Source: Diplocloster hominis | GTDB taxonomy: Bacteria > Bacillota > Clostridia > Lachnospirales > Lachnospiraceae | Assembly (NCBI RefSeq): GCF_032380655.1 | Contig: NZ_JAWDIY010000001.1 | Span: 372,001-436,000, forward strand | Reading direction: 5' to 3' | DNA: 64,000 nt | Shown here: positions 53,406 through 62,530 of the stretch, piece by piece | Numbering within the stretch: the stretch's first letter is position 1 | Layout of the letters: each line of letters starts with the position of its first letter | Notes under the pieces: model-generated | The model's database searches: none | Told to the model about the DNA's origin: nothing | Seen by the model: only the letters and a program-made list of their open reading frames with translations | Position numbers and translations under genes: made by a program

Positions 53406-54767
53406 ATGAAAAAGAAATTTGCTGCTTTTTTATCAATCATATTGGTTATGGGGTGCCTGACAGGCTGTGGAAACGCCAAAGGTACAGAGGATGCCTCACA
53501 ATCAAAAACAAAGGAGGAAGCCACTTCGTCTCCAGTACCTGCGGCAAAAGAAGCATCTGAGAAAACAGAAGGTTCCACAGATCAGGATTCCAGGGAACCT
53601 GTAACGATCCATCTGTTCCATCAGAAACAGGAGGCGCAGGAAACCTTTGCTCAAATCATCGACGCTTTTCAAGAGGAATATCCTTATGTGACGGTGGAAC
53701 AGGAAATCGTAACAAATGACCCGGCGTCTATACTAAGGGCACGGGTTGCAACGGATGAGACACCAGATATTTTTCAGGGAGCTCTTGATACCATGGATAT
53801 CGCCAGCGGCGGATATATCATGGACCTTGCCGGAGAATCATTTCTGAATAATATTAATGAAGAGGTCCTGAACGATTCGTCTTTTACGGATAGTGACGGA
53901 CATGTCTGGGCTTTGCCCATAGATGGCAGCTGTGAAGGGATTTTTTACAACAAAGATATTTTTAAGCAGCTAGATCTGACCCCGCCCACGACCTTATCCG
54001 AACTGGATCATGTGATTGAGGTATTGGAAAAAAATAAAATAACGCCCTTTGCTCTTGGTTTCAAGGATTCCTGGACCATCAAACCTATCACTCTTGTGGT
54101 TGTATCACCGGCAATCTACGCCAAACAAGATAATTGGAACGAACTGAAAACAAGCGGCCAGACTACCTTTGCTGATACACCGGAATGGAAAACCACCTTT
54201 GATATCCTTAAAAAAGTCTATGAACACGGCAACACAAAAACTGCCTTTGACACAGATTATAACGGCGCCTGCAATATGATCGCCCAGGGCGAAGCTGCTA
54301 TGATGGTGCAGGGACTTTGGGCACTTGAGCCAATCAAAAGTATTAACCCGGACCTCAATCTGGGGATGATGGCCATGCCTGTTTCAGAAAATCCTAAGGA
54401 TACAAAGCTTTTTCAATTTCCTGATTTTGGGTTATCCATCTCCTCCAATACGAAACATCCCGATGAGTGCAAGCTGTTTTTAGAATATCTGACCAGGCAG
54501 GATACAGCCGCCTTATGGTGCAGTTCCTCTATGTTGTTCTCAGCCATAAAAAATGTGTCTGTTGATTTTGATCCGTTAGCCACCGATGTAAACGCTTATA
54601 TCGACTCCGGCATGATCTGTACACAGGCGGACCGGGGATGGCCTACTGCTTTTCAGACCGAATATGAATCTTCCTTATCAGAATACATCTTGGGACACGA
54701 CAGTTTAGAGAACATACTGGCAAAATTGGATACCGCCTGGGACACCGCCGTTAAAGCCGCACAGTAA
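53406..54767 (+). CDS. Sugar-binding lipoprotein of ABC transporter
   Basis: A 453-residue solute-binding protein with signal peptide and lipobox LTGC (Cys at about 21), then a Ser/Glu/Lys linker. The MalE-like fold includes VTIHLFHQKQEAQETFAQIIDAF, GIFYNKDIFKQLDL, GEAAMMVQGLWALEPI and FPDFGLSISSNTKHPDECKLFLEYL. It begins the transporter operon (binding protein, two permeases, GH13 enzyme). AAGGAGG precedes the ATG. A hairpin in the gap after it may adjust the ratio of binding protein to permeases. Confidence 0.93.
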   Translation: MKKKFAAFLSIILVMGCLTGCGNAKGTEDASQSKTKEEATSSPVPAAKEASEKTEGSTDQDSREPVTIHLFHQKQEAQETFAQIIDAFQEEYPYVTVEQEIVTNDPASILRARVATDETPDIFQGALDTMDIASGGYIMDLAGESFLNNINEEVLNDSSFTDSDGHVWALPIDGSCEGIFYNKDIFKQLDLTPPTTLSELDHVIEVLEKNKITPFALGFKDSWTIKPITLVVVSPAIYAKQDNWNELKTSGQTTFADTPEWKTTFDILKKVYEHGNTKTAFDTDYNGACNMIAQGEAAMMVQGLWALEPIKSINPDLNLGMMAMPVSENPKDTKLFQFPDFGLSISSNTKHPDECKLFLEYLTRQDTAALWCSSSMLFSAIKNVSVDFDPLATDVNAYIDSGMICTQADRGWPTAFQTEYESSLSEYILGHDSLENILAKLDTAWDTAVKAAQ

Positions 54768-54773
54768 AGACAA

Positions 54774-54848
54774 GAGAGGGGACTGGCACCTTACGGTTGT
54801 AAAGCCCAATATTCCGGCGACTATGTGGAGAAAGGGGCCTGTCCCCTC
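54774..54848 (+). repeat. Dispersed GGGGACTGGC hairpin, copy 2, between binding protein and permease
   Basis: GAGGGGACTGGC (54776-54787) pairs with GCCTGTCCCCTC (54837-54848) with one mismatch. The left arm matches 17503-17521 apart from one base. It fills most of the gap between the binding-protein and permease genes. Confidence 0.6.
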
Positions 54849-54869
54849 CCTGAAATCATGGAGGAGATC

Positions 54870-55754
54870 ATGAGATTTTCAAAACAGAAAAATAGCATTC
54901 TATACTTTTTATTTATATTACCGGCATTATTTTTCTTCTTCCTTTTTTTTCTATATCCTTTTTTCAGAAGCCTTTGGATCTCCTTAACAGACGCATACGG
55001 CTTCAACCCAAACATAAATTTTATCGGCTTGGAAAACTATTGGGAAGCCTTATCCAACAAGGGGTTCCTGAATTCCCTATGGGTTACGGTTAAGTATACT
55101 GCTTTCGTCTCTGTCTTTGCCAATGTCTGCGCGCTTTTCTTTGCTTTACTCCTGGACGGCAAATGTGCGTTTAAAAAGATTTTCCGGGCAGTTTTTTTCC
55201 TTCCGAACCTGATGAGTCTTATTATCGTTGGTTTTATTTGGGTATTTATATACGGAAGTGTATACCGTTCTTTCGTCTCAGTCTTTTCCATACCGGAAAT
55301 GTGGCAGATCAGCTGGCTGGGCAATGAACAAATGGCTCTTATTTCTATGGGGATAACCGCCACATGGCAATGTGCCGGTTACTATATGCTGATTTATATC
55401 GCTTCCCTGCAGAATATCTCTCCCGAGCTGATCGAAGCGGCAGAGATTGACGGCGCCTCCAAAATGCAGATTATCCGCAAGATCAAACTCCCGCTTTTAA
55501 TACCTACCATTATCATTAACAATATTTTATTGATCACCGCCGGCTTTAAGACCTTTGATATTCCACTGGCCATGACTTCAGGAGGCCCCGCAGGCGCTAC
55601 GACCACCATCGCCCTGCAAATCTACAATACCGGCTTCCGTTCAAACCGCACGGGATATGCGGCCGCTCAATCTGTCATTTTGTTCCTGATTATTTCTATT
55701 ATTACCGCCATTCTATATTTGTTTCAAAACCGGAAAGGAGGCAGCCAATCATAA
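54870..55754 (+). CDS. Carbohydrate ABC transporter permease (MalF-type)
   Basis: A 294-residue permease with six membrane helices. It begins MRFSKQKNSILYFLFILPALFFFFLF. The EAA motif is LIEAAEIDGASKMQIIRKIKLPLLIPTIIINN. GGAGGAG lies just before ATG 54870; an ATG at 54858 is possible and would add four residues. Its stop overlaps the start of the next permease (TAATG), showing translational coupling. Confidence 0.92.
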   Translation: MRFSKQKNSILYFLFILPALFFFFLFFLYPFFRSLWISLTDAYGFNPNINFIGLENYWEALSNKGFLNSLWVTVKYTAFVSVFANVCALFFALLLDGKCAFKKIFRAVFFLPNLMSLIIVGFIWVFIYGSVYRSFVSVFSIPEMWQISWLGNEQMALISMGITATWQCAGYYMLIYIASLQNISPELIEAAEIDGASKMQIIRKIKLPLLIPTIIINNILLITAGFKTFDIPLAMTSGGPAGATTTIALQIYNTGFRSNRTGYAAAQSVILFLIISIITAILYLFQNRKGGSQS

Positions 55755-56575
55755 TGAAGAATAAATTACCAAAAAATATAGGAATTACTCTTATTACTTC
55801 ATTCGCTGCGCTGATTTATTTTCTTCCGGTTTTCATAGCTGTTCTTAATTCTTTCAAAACAAAGGGAGAAATACTTTCCTCCGCCCTCTCTTTTCCCACA
55901 GCTTTCCGCTTAGAAAATTATAAGGTTGTTATAGAGACCGCTGATTTCATACATGTATTTTTTAACTCCTGTCTCGTTACCGGAGGCAGTATCTTGCTGA
56001 ATCTTCTGGTAAGCAGTCTTGCGGGATACGCGCTTGCCCGCTGGAACTCAAGATGGTCAAAGTTTTTGACTTTACTGTTTCTCTCTTCTATGTTCGTACC
56101 CTTTCACACTATTATGATTACTTTGCTGACAACAGCAAAATCGTTGAATCTTGTGGGGCATATTTATGGATTGATTTTTATTTATTGCGGATTGCAATGT
56201 TCCATCCCCATTTTTCTTATTCAAGGTTTTGTTAAGGCTTTACCGATCGAACTCGAAGAAGCGGCAAAAATAGACGGCTGCGGAATGATTAAGCTTTACG
56301 GTATTATCGTAATCCCCTTAATCAAACCGATCCTTGCCACGATCTCCATATTAAATGCTCTCTGGACATGGAATGATTATCTATTGCCCTATTTAATTCT
56401 CGGAAAGCCGATTACCATCCCATTGAGTCAGATGTATTTTTATGGCCAATATAATCAGCAATGGCATTTGATTATGGCAGGTTTTGTGGTTTCGACCACA
56501 CCAATTATTATTTTCTTTTTAATCATGCAAAAACATATAGTTAACGGCATTTCCGCAGGCGCAGTTAAGGGATAA
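55754..56575 (+). CDS. Carbohydrate ABC transporter permease (MalG-type)
   Basis: A 273-residue permease with six membrane helices. The EAA motif is LEEAAKIDGCGMIKLYGIIVIPLIKPILATISI, followed by NALWTWNDYLLPYL and the usual ISAGAVKG end. The start shares its A with the stop of the previous gene. No ATPase is encoded nearby, so an MsmX-like subunit from elsewhere must complete the importer. Confidence 0.92.
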   Translation: MKNKLPKNIGITLITSFAALIYFLPVFIAVLNSFKTKGEILSSALSFPTAFRLENYKVVIETADFIHVFFNSCLVTGGSILLNLLVSSLAGYALARWNSRWSKFLTLLFLSSMFVPFHTIMITLLTTAKSLNLVGHIYGLIFIYCGLQCSIPIFLIQGFVKALPIELEEAAKIDGCGMIKLYGIIVIPLIKPILATISILNALWTWNDYLLPYLILGKPITIPLSQMYFYGQYNQQWHLIMAGFVVSTTPIIIFFLIMQKHIVNGISAGAVKG

Positions 56576-56588
56576 GAGGAGTTATAAT

Positions 56589-58379
56589 ATGGAGACAAAC
56601 AGTAAAATGGGATATGCAGCTTTTTCCATTGATGAAAGTGATAGAATATATATGATCGTCACAGACCGTTTCTATGACGGTAATCCGAAAAATAATGGAA
56701 TCTTAGGTCAGGAGTATCGTCCGGGTAATCTCTCTTTTTATCAGGGAGGAGACTGGAAGGGAATCATACAAAAACTTCCTTATATTAAAAAACTGGGTTT
56801 TACTGCTATATGGATATCCGCGCCGCAGGATAATGAATTATTCAGCCGTTCCGGAGATGAAGCCGGTTACCACGGCTATTACACACGGGACTTCTATCAG
56901 GTAAACCCACATTTTGGGACAGCTTTTGACCTTGCCGCCTTAATTCGCGCATCTGCACAGCTTCATATAAAAGTGATCCTGGATGTACAGTTAAATCATA
57001 CGGCCGATTATTTACAGTATCCGTCGCTGACTTATGACCCTCCCGAATATCATCCGGCTCCCCCCTTTGATAATCCGGACTGGTATCATAACTCTCCTGT
57101 CATTGTGGATTTTTCGAATTCACAAGAAATGCAGAACTTTAGTCTCGGTGGATTGGACGATCTTGCCCAGGAAAATCCTGAATGCTTCCGGGCTTTAAAA
57201 GAAGCTTATTGGAATCCCGACACACAGGATGGATGGTTTAGTTATGGTTTCGCAGGTTCCAGAATCGATGCTGTTTTGGAAATCCCCCCCAAATACCTGG
57301 AGGAATTCCAAAATTATACATGTAAACCCGCCTTTGGGGAAGCTTTAACCGGATCTGTAGATGAAAATGCCGCTTTGGCAAAAACCTTATGGGGAATGCT
57401 GGATTATCCCCTCTATTTTCAAATGAATATAGTTTTTTGCCAGGATAATTCCTGGGAAGGTATTCACTGGATATTTTCACAGGATTACAAATATTCCGTT
57501 CCAAATCGTTTATTTACCTTTTTGGACAACCACGACCGGGCCCGTTTTCTGGCCAATGCCGGTGACAGCTTCGCAAAATTACGGCTGGCTCTGACTTTTC
57601 TTTATGCTGCACGCGGGATCCCGGTAATTTATTATGGTACGGAACAGAATATGGCAGGAGATTATAGATATTCAGAGGAAAACCTGAATATGGTAAATCG
57701 GGAATGTATGACCGGATTTTCGACAGAAACTACAACCTTCCTTTATCTGCAGCATTTAAATCATATACGAAGCCTGTATACTGATCTGTTTTCCAACGGA
57801 CAGCAAATAGAACAATATTTTAGTTCTGATGACCGTGTATATGCTTTTAGCCGGGAGTTAGCCCAAAAGGCTGAGGCAGTCCTTTGCATATTTAATAATT
57901 CTCCCGTTAGGCAAGAACGACACATATTACTACATAGTAATTCCATGGTATTTTTTCCCGGCAGCTATCTGGTCGATCTGCTGAATTCTAATAACAGGGC
58001 AGAAATTCACACTTCCGGTCAAACTCCTATGGTTAGCGTATCGGTTCCAGCCTACGGCGCTATGCTATTAAGCAGGGAATATGCCGAAAACTATATCCCG
58101 CCTGTATACCGCCAAACGATAATCCGAATTCATTATGATACCGGATGGGGCAACCGTTTGACAATCCGCGGGAATGCCGCCCCGCTTAATTGGGAATGGG
58201 GACAGCCATGTGATAATCTCAGCTGTGACCTTTGGCAATATGTTTCGGAACGCCCTCTGAGTGATCCATTCTTATTTAAAATACTACTTAACGATTCGGT
58301 ATGGGAAACTGGGGAAAACCATTGTATTCAGGAAGGAGAAACCAAGGATATCTATCTCTCTTTTCCTGATACAATATAA
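56589..58379 (+). CDS. Cytoplasmic GH13 alpha-amylase-family enzyme
   Basis: A 596-residue GH13 protein without a signal peptide. The N-terminal region resembles alpha-amylase/cyclodextrin-acting enzymes (IYMIVTDRFYDGNPKNN, YQGGDWKGIIQKLPYIKKLGFTAIWIS). Conserved regions are DVQLNHTADY, GSRIDAVLE (nucleophile Asp at about 227), FGEALTG (Glu at about 251) and FLDNHDRARF (Asp at about 315). A C-terminal beta domain is followed by a module (IRIHYDTGWGNRLTIRGNAAPLNWEWG) that looks like a carbohydrate-binding or accessory beta-sandwich. It is the last gene of the transporter operon. Probable role: hydrolysis or transglycosylation of imported maltodextrins or cyclodextrins. Confidence 0.88.
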   Translation: METNSKMGYAAFSIDESDRIYMIVTDRFYDGNPKNNGILGQEYRPGNLSFYQGGDWKGIIQKLPYIKKLGFTAIWISAPQDNELFSRSGDEAGYHGYYTRDFYQVNPHFGTAFDLAALIRASAQLHIKVILDVQLNHTADYLQYPSLTYDPPEYHPAPPFDNPDWYHNSPVIVDFSNSQEMQNFSLGGLDDLAQENPECFRALKEAYWNPDTQDGWFSYGFAGSRIDAVLEIPPKYLEEFQNYTCKPAFGEALTGSVDENAALAKTLWGMLDYPLYFQMNIVFCQDNSWEGIHWIFSQDYKYSVPNRLFTFLDNHDRARFLANAGDSFAKLRLALTFLYAARGIPVIYYGTEQNMAGDYRYSEENLNMVNRECMTGFSTETTTFLYLQHLNHIRSLYTDLFSNGQQIEQYFSSDDRVYAFSRELAQKAEAVLCIFNNSPVRQERHILLHSNSMVFFPGSYLVDLLNSNNRAEIHTSGQTPMVSVSVPAYGAMLLSREYAENYIPPVYRQTIIRIHYDTGWGNRLTIRGNAAPLNWEWGQPCDNLSCDLWQYVSERPLSDPFLFKILLNDSVWETGENHCIQEGETKDIYLSFPDTI

Positions 58380-58396
58380 TCCCAAAACGCCGTGGT

Positions 58397-58435
58397 AAAA
58401 AAAGCCGAAAACCTCGATAAATTAAGGTTTTCGGC
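58397..58435 (-). terminator. Terminator of tRNA-Arg, possibly shared
   Basis: GCCGAAAACCT and AGGTTTTCGGC form a perfect 11-bp stem. On the minus strand it is followed by seven Ts, just after the tRNA. The same stem may also end the plus-strand GH13 operon, though the T-tract on that side is poor. Confidence 0.85.
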
Positions 58436-58444
58436 ATTACATTC

Positions 58445-58521
58445 TGGCGTTCCCGAGGTGATTCGAACACCCGACCTACCGCTTAGGAGGCGGTCGCTCT
58501 ATCCAGCTGAGCTACGGAAAC
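58445..58521 (-). tRNA. tRNA-Arg (anticodon CCU)
   Basis: The 77-nt minus-strand gene folds into a full cloverleaf: acceptor GTTTCCG/CGGGAAC, D arm GCTC/GAGC, anticodon stem ACCGC/GCGGT with loop CTCCTAA (anticodon CCT, reading AGG), and T arm GGGTG-TTCGAAT-CACCT. An encoded CCA ends it. No integrase or attachment-site duplication is seen beside it. Confidence 0.95.
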
Positions 58522-58717
58522 AACTAAGTGCCGATAATTACCGGCAACTTATATTTTACTGTTAATTTCTGATTTAGTCAACCTTCGATTTTTATTTTTA
58601 CTATTTTTACTCCATCTTTACTCAATTCCTAAAAATTCCTAAAAAACAGGGAACTACAAATATGCTTCCGCTTCTTGATATAGCAGCTATATCAAACAAT
58701 CTGTCAATCTATAAGAT

Positions 58718-59593
58718 CTACTCTTCATAATTAATACTGCCCTGAAGCCAGATCGTTCCGCGGAACCTGCGTCCTCTCTCCGGCTCGCCTACCAGATCAT
58801 CCTTATTGATACATATATCGAACGTCAGTTCATTGCAATCCAATGTCAGAATATAGATCTCCTCTTTTGTAATGGAGTTCTCTACCAGCTGATAATTCAG
58901 AATTTCCCCCATGATGGAATACTGATCGCATTCCACGCCATACGGCATAAAGTAAGTATCCACGATAGAGAGGACATCTTCATACATAATTCTTCTGGAT
59001 ATCATGGAATACATATCCATGTCCTCCAATGTGAGGCTCTCGATGGCGTCCTCATCCCCATTTCTGGCCGCCGCGATCAGTTTGTTCCTGTTAATACTGG
59101 CCTCCCGGTCATTTTTGATCTGGGACTCATTCTTGCTTATCGGAAGTAATATTTTTCCACTGTTGGAAAGGCCCGACAGGGTGACTGTGTAATTACTGCT
59201 CAGGCTGTGATCTCCCAGATGATTCAAATACTCTGCAATATTCTGCAGATAAAAAATCAGGGTGACGCCGATCTTCACATCATCACATACTCCGGAATAG
59301 GCATCCCCGTCAGCATGACGCTCCACCGTCACCTCTTCTGTGGATGTGATACCCTCTCCTTTAAAATAAGGATAATAATACTCCCATTCAAACTCATCTT
59401 CACTTGTGTACTCGCCTCTGATGGCGATTCCCATCTGTTCCGCAAACGGTTTTGAAACTTCAGCGAAATTCATACTTTCGCCTTCATTTACTATCTCATG
59501 ATATTCAAAATGGTCCCATGTATCTTTCACCAGGGTTTCCATATCCTGCTTTGTAACATCACTGAATCCGATTGCCCTTAAATATTGATGCAT
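58718..59593 (-). CDS. DUF3881 family protein
   Basis: A 291-residue cytoplasmic acidic protein. It begins MHQYLRAIGFSDVTKQDMETL, matching the DUF3881 family found in Lachnospiraceae. It has FEWEYYYPYFKGEG, SGVCDDVKIGVTLIFYLQNIAEYLNHL, and an internal ISRRIMYEDVLSIVDTYFMPYGVECDQYSIMGEI region. No catalytic motif or membrane segment is evident, and the function is unknown. GGGAGG precedes the ATG. The 58522-58717 interval downstream shows nothing. Confidence 0.85.
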   Translation of the reverse strand: MHQYLRAIGFSDVTKQDMETLVKDTWDHFEYHEIVNEGESMNFAEVSKPFAEQMGIAIRGEYTSEDEFEWEYYYPYFKGEGITSTEEVTVERHADGDAYSGVCDDVKIGVTLIFYLQNIAEYLNHLGDHSLSSNYTVTLSGLSNSGKILLPISKNESQIKNDREASINRNKLIAAARNGDEDAIESLTLEDMDMYSMISRRIMYEDVLSIVDTYFMPYGVECDQYSIMGEILNYQLVENSITKEEIYILTLDCNELTFDICINKDDLVGEPERGRRFRGTIWLQGSINYEE

Positions 59594-59805
59594 ATGCTAC
59601 CTCCCGCATCATGCTTTCTTAATTTCTATTATTATAGGGGCTGCTTAAAAATATTTCGTTAAAAAAATTCTCTCTCCTATCATCAATAGTCGAAAGAACA
59701 TCCGCCAAATATAGATTTGCTTATTCTTTATTTCATTCATTATATAATAGGATCTTTTATTTTACAAGTAAAATCTAATCTGTTTATTTTCCTCTTTTTT
59801 TGTTT

Positions 59806-59852
59806 GACCCGGGGCGTTTTGAAATATTTCGATCTTGAGTCCGCCCCGGGTC
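59806..59852. repeat. Perfect 11-bp GC-rich inverted repeat
   Basis: GACCCGGGGCG (59806-59816) pairs with 59842-59852 over a 25-base AT-rich loop. No T-tract follows on either strand. It lies in the 59594-60024 interval, which otherwise shows no supported gene. Confidence 0.5.
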
Positions 59853-60024
59853 CAGGTGCCCGGATGTTTATCATCCTCTTCCTGATTAATCTTTATCTGA
59901 TTCGCTGAAGCTTGACAGCTTTTGTTGTCTTTGGCCAGCTTTTGCACAGGCTTTGAACGGGGTTTTAAAATATTTTTCACAGAATATGTGGCAACAGACG
60001 ATTCTGAATATAAGTTAACATAAT

Positions 60025-60546
60025 TTATTTTTTCATGAAATCAGCCTGCAATGCCATATCCAACGCCTGCTTTTCCTCTTCTCCCAATACAATGAAGGAT
60101 TCCCCGTTCACGATTTCTTTCGCGTAAGTATAACAGCCGTCACTGCTGTGCATTGCGTTTAATATGAATCCATCATTTTTTTGGTTCAACATCGCTATGG
60201 CAAAACTGAGCTTTCCACCCATTTCGCTGAACGCATTATATTTTACAACTCCTAATTTTTGATAGGTTAATTTCATATTTTCCACAATTTTATGGATTTC
60301 TTCTTCGTGCTTCAGATCGGCTGCTTTTAATTCATCGATTTCACCAAAGCGTTTCAGAAAATGGTTCTCCAGGGATTTCCCATTTTCTCCCTGCATAAAT
60401 GCCTCGTAATTTATCCTCAGTTTTTTTAACTTTTTATTTGTTTTGATTAGCATAACAAATAGCACGATTATAAGTACCAATAAAAACGCTGCTATGCCTG
60501 CAGCTAAATAAAACGGATCTATTCCGTACATTTCAAGTATGTCCAT
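60025..60546 (-). CDS. DUF4446 family membrane protein
   Basis: A 173-residue protein with one N-terminal membrane helix (about 13-35: FYLAAGIAAFLLVLIIVLFVML), a basic coiled-coil stretch (KTNKKLKKLRINYEAFM) and a C-terminal domain with the DUF4446 signature VVKYNAFSEMGGKLSFAIAMLNQKNDGFIL. It follows parB by 17 bases with AAAGGAGG, and the family is usually found there. Function unknown; a link to chromosome segregation or sporulation is suggested by context only. Confidence 0.9.
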   Translation of the reverse strand: MDILEMYGIDPFYLAAGIAAFLLVLIIVLFVMLIKTNKKLKKLRINYEAFMQGENGKSLENHFLKRFGEIDELKAADLKHEEEIHKIVENMKLTYQKLGVVKYNAFSEMGGKLSFAIAMLNQKNDGFILNAMHSSDGCYTYAKEIVNGESFIVLGEEEKQALDMALQADFMKK

Positions 60547-60563
60547 TATGTTCCTCCTTTAGT

Positions 60564-61442
60564 CTATTGAATAGATTCAAACAATTCCATAATTCGTTCC
60601 AGTTCTTCGCTGGAATAATATTCAATCTCTATCCTTCCCTTGTTATTATCCTTGCGGTTGATGGATACCTTTGTACCTATGATTGATTTCATTTTTTCTT
60701 CTATATTCTTATAGATCACTTCATCCCTCAGCGGCTCAGCTGCGATCTTCTGTTTTTGATTCTGATATTGTTTGACCAGTTTCTCTGTTTCCCGCACACT
60801 TAGTTTTTTATCAAATACTTCGTTTGCCACTGCCAATTGCTGTTCCGGATCTTCAAATGCGAGTAGAGTCCTGGCGTGACCAGTGGTAATCTTTTCTTCT
60901 ATGATCATCTGCTGAACTCTCTCATCTAATTTCAGTAAACGCATAGAATTCGTGACGGCTGTTCTGCTCTTGGAGACACGTTCTGCTACCTCGTCCTGTT
61001 TTAGATGGAATTCTTCCAGCAGACGCTTAAACGCCATCGCTTCTTCGATTGGATTCAGGTTCTCCCGCTGAATATTTTCGATTAAGGATATTTCTACTAC
61101 TTCTTTATCATTATATTTACAGATTATAACTGGCACTTCTTTTAATCCCGCGATTTTTGCTGCCCGCCATCTTCTTTCACCCGCAATTATTTCATAATAA
61201 TCCGGCTTTTCCTGTACTAACAGAGGTTGTAATACACCAAACTGTTTTATAGATTCCGACAATTCCAGTAAAGCATCCTCGTCGAAGTTTTTTCTCGGCT
61301 GACTGCGGTTTGGCTCTACTTTATTTATCTTAACACGAACCGCGCCATCACCATTTCCTTTTTGTTTTGCATCTGTTTTGATAATTGTTTCCGGAATTAA
61401 ACTATCCAGACCTTTTCCCAATGCGCCTCTTTTTACTGCCAT
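60564..61442 (-). CDS. parB: Chromosome partitioning protein ParB (Spo0J)
   Basis: A 292-residue CTPase that loads at parS and slides to recruit SMC. The N-terminal CTP-binding domain has GLDSLIP, NRSQPRKNFDEDALLELSESI and the GERRWRAAK motif. A helix-turn-helix centre (DEVAERVSKSRTAVTNSMRLL) and a C-terminal dimerisation region (DNNKGRIEIEYYSSEELERIMEL) follow. The start overlaps the end of parA by 10 bases. Two perfect parS sites lie about 1 kb upstream in the same window. Confidence 0.96.
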   Translation of the reverse strand: MAVKRGALGKGLDSLIPETIIKTDAKQKGNGDGAVRVKINKVEPNRSQPRKNFDEDALLELSESIKQFGVLQPLLVQEKPDYYEIIAGERRWRAAKIAGLKEVPVIICKYNDKEVVEISLIENIQRENLNPIEEAMAFKRLLEEFHLKQDEVAERVSKSRTAVTNSMRLLKLDERVQQMIIEEKITTGHARTLLAFEDPEQQLAVANEVFDKKLSVRETEKLVKQYQNQKQKIAAEPLRDEVIYKNIEEKMKSIIGTKVSINRKDNNKGRIEIEYYSSEELERIMELFESIQ

Positions 61443-62209
61443 TCTTCCTCTCCCCTATGTATCACTTCTTCTGCTAAAAAACGATAACTTTCTGCACCAG
61501 CCGACTTACTGTCGTATAAATTTATCGGTAATCCATGGCTTGGTGCCTCTGCCAGTCTTATGTTTCTGGGTATTATAGTTTTATAAATTGTCTGATGTAA
61601 ATTACTTTTTACGTTTTCCACTACCTGCAAAGACAGATTCGTTCTGGCGTCGTACATAGTGAACACTACCCCTTCCATCTCTAACTCGGGATTTAATCTT
61701 TCTTTTACAAGATTAATCGTGTGGATCAGCTGGGTTAATCCCTCCAGTGCATAGTATTCACACTGAATCGGAACTAACACCGTATCTGCTGTAGTCATTG
61801 CATTGATGGTCAGCATGTTGAGTGAAGGAGGGCAGTCAATAATTATGTAATCATATTCGTCCCTTATTTTTTCGATTGATTCTTTGATAATGAATTCTTT
61901 GTTTTGAACACCGATTAATTCGATTTCCGCTGCTGCCAAATCAATGTCTGACGGTAGAAGAGATAGATTTTCCAATACCTCTTTTTTAATACAATCCTCT
62001 ATTTCAGCTTCTCCTAAAAACAAATCATATATTGTGTTCTCAATATTGGTTTTATCAAGGCCTAAGCCACTTGTAGTATTACCTTGGGGGTCGATATCTA
62101 TGGTCAAAATTTTTTTGCCCATTTCCGCCAGACAAGCAGAAAGATTAATAGCTGTGGTGGTCTTTCCAACTCCACCTTTTTGGTTAGCGATTGCAATTGC
62201 CCTACCCAT
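61433..62209 (-). CDS. parA: Chromosome partitioning ATPase ParA (Soj)
   Basis: A 258-residue Walker-type ATPase. The deviant Walker A motif KGGVGKTT is at residues 11-18, with further motifs LTIDIDPQGNTTSGLG, IIIDCPPSLNMLTINAM and YDARTNLSLQVVENVK. I place the start at 62209 (MGRAIAIANQ) because AAGGAGG precedes it; an in-frame ATG 19 codons upstream has no site. First gene of parA-parB-DUF4446. In B. subtilis Soj also controls DnaA activity. Confidence 0.96.
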   Translation of the reverse strand: MGRAIAIANQKGGVGKTTTAINLSACLAEMGKKILTIDIDPQGNTTSGLGLDKTNIENTIYDLFLGEAEIEDCIKKEVLENLSLLPSDIDLAAAEIELIGVQNKEFIIKESIEKIRDEYDYIIIDCPPSLNMLTINAMTTADTVLVPIQCEYYALEGLTQLIHTINLVKERLNPELEMEGVVFTMYDARTNLSLQVVENVKSNLHQTIYKTIIPRNIRLAEAPSHGLPINLYDSKSAGAESYRFLAEEVIHRGEEEWQ

Positions 62210-62255
62210 AATAATCCTCCTTTGTCTGTAAATCAGAATCACTGCCGACATTATG

Positions 62256-62445
62256 TATGATTGCATGCAATCATAACCCCTCCGGGGGGATGCACACTCC
62301 GCCCTAAGGAAAGCGCTCCGGCGCAGATATAATATCTGTCGACATTAAGTTATGATTGCATGCAATCATAACCCCTCCGGGCGGATGCACACTCCGCGCT
62401 AAGGAAAGCGCTCCGGCGCGGATATAATGTCTGTCGACATTATAT
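62256..62445. repeat. Two tandem 95-bp repeats upstream of parA
   Basis: Unit 1 (62256-62350) and unit 2 (62351-62445) differ at only about 7-8 positions. Each begins with the 20-bp perfect palindrome TATGATTGCATGCAATCATA, continues through a GC-rich part (CCCCTCCGG, GGAAAGCGCTCCGGCGC), and ends in GTCGACATTA. A GCCGACATTA piece before unit 1 hints at a third, truncated copy. The array sits between parA and the parS pair. Confidence 0.85.
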
Positions 62446-62472
62446 CATGTTTTTTTCACTTAGGCTATAAAA

Positions 62473-62488
62473 TGTTTCACGTGAAACA
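62473..62488. promoter_or_regulatory. parS site 1
   Basis: TGTTTCACGTGAAACA is a perfect 16-bp match to the conserved bacterial parS palindrome bound by ParB/Spo0J, located 264 bases upstream of parA. Confidence 0.95.
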
Positions 62489-62511
62489 TTTCCAATTTTA
62501 ATTTTGTAGAA

Positions 62512-62527
62512 TGTTTCACGTGAAACA
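62512..62527. promoter_or_regulatory. parS site 2
   Basis: A second perfect 16-bp parS palindrome, 39 bases from the first centre to centre. It overlaps the region just past the stop of the coiled-coil ORF. Confidence 0.95.
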
Positions 62528-62530
62528 TTA

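Noticed and set aside
58445..58521. tRNA-Arg as an integration site for a mobile element
   Set aside because: No integrase, no direct repeat of the tRNA 3' end and no accessory genes lie beside it within the window.
59762..59980. 72-codon minus-strand frame upstream of DUF3881
   Set aside because: GTG start without a ribosome site, no recognisable motif, and a perfect palindrome runs through it; coding is not supported.
62256..62445. CRISPR array
   Set aside because: Only two units, no variable spacers between repeats, and no cas genes; it is a simple tandem duplication.
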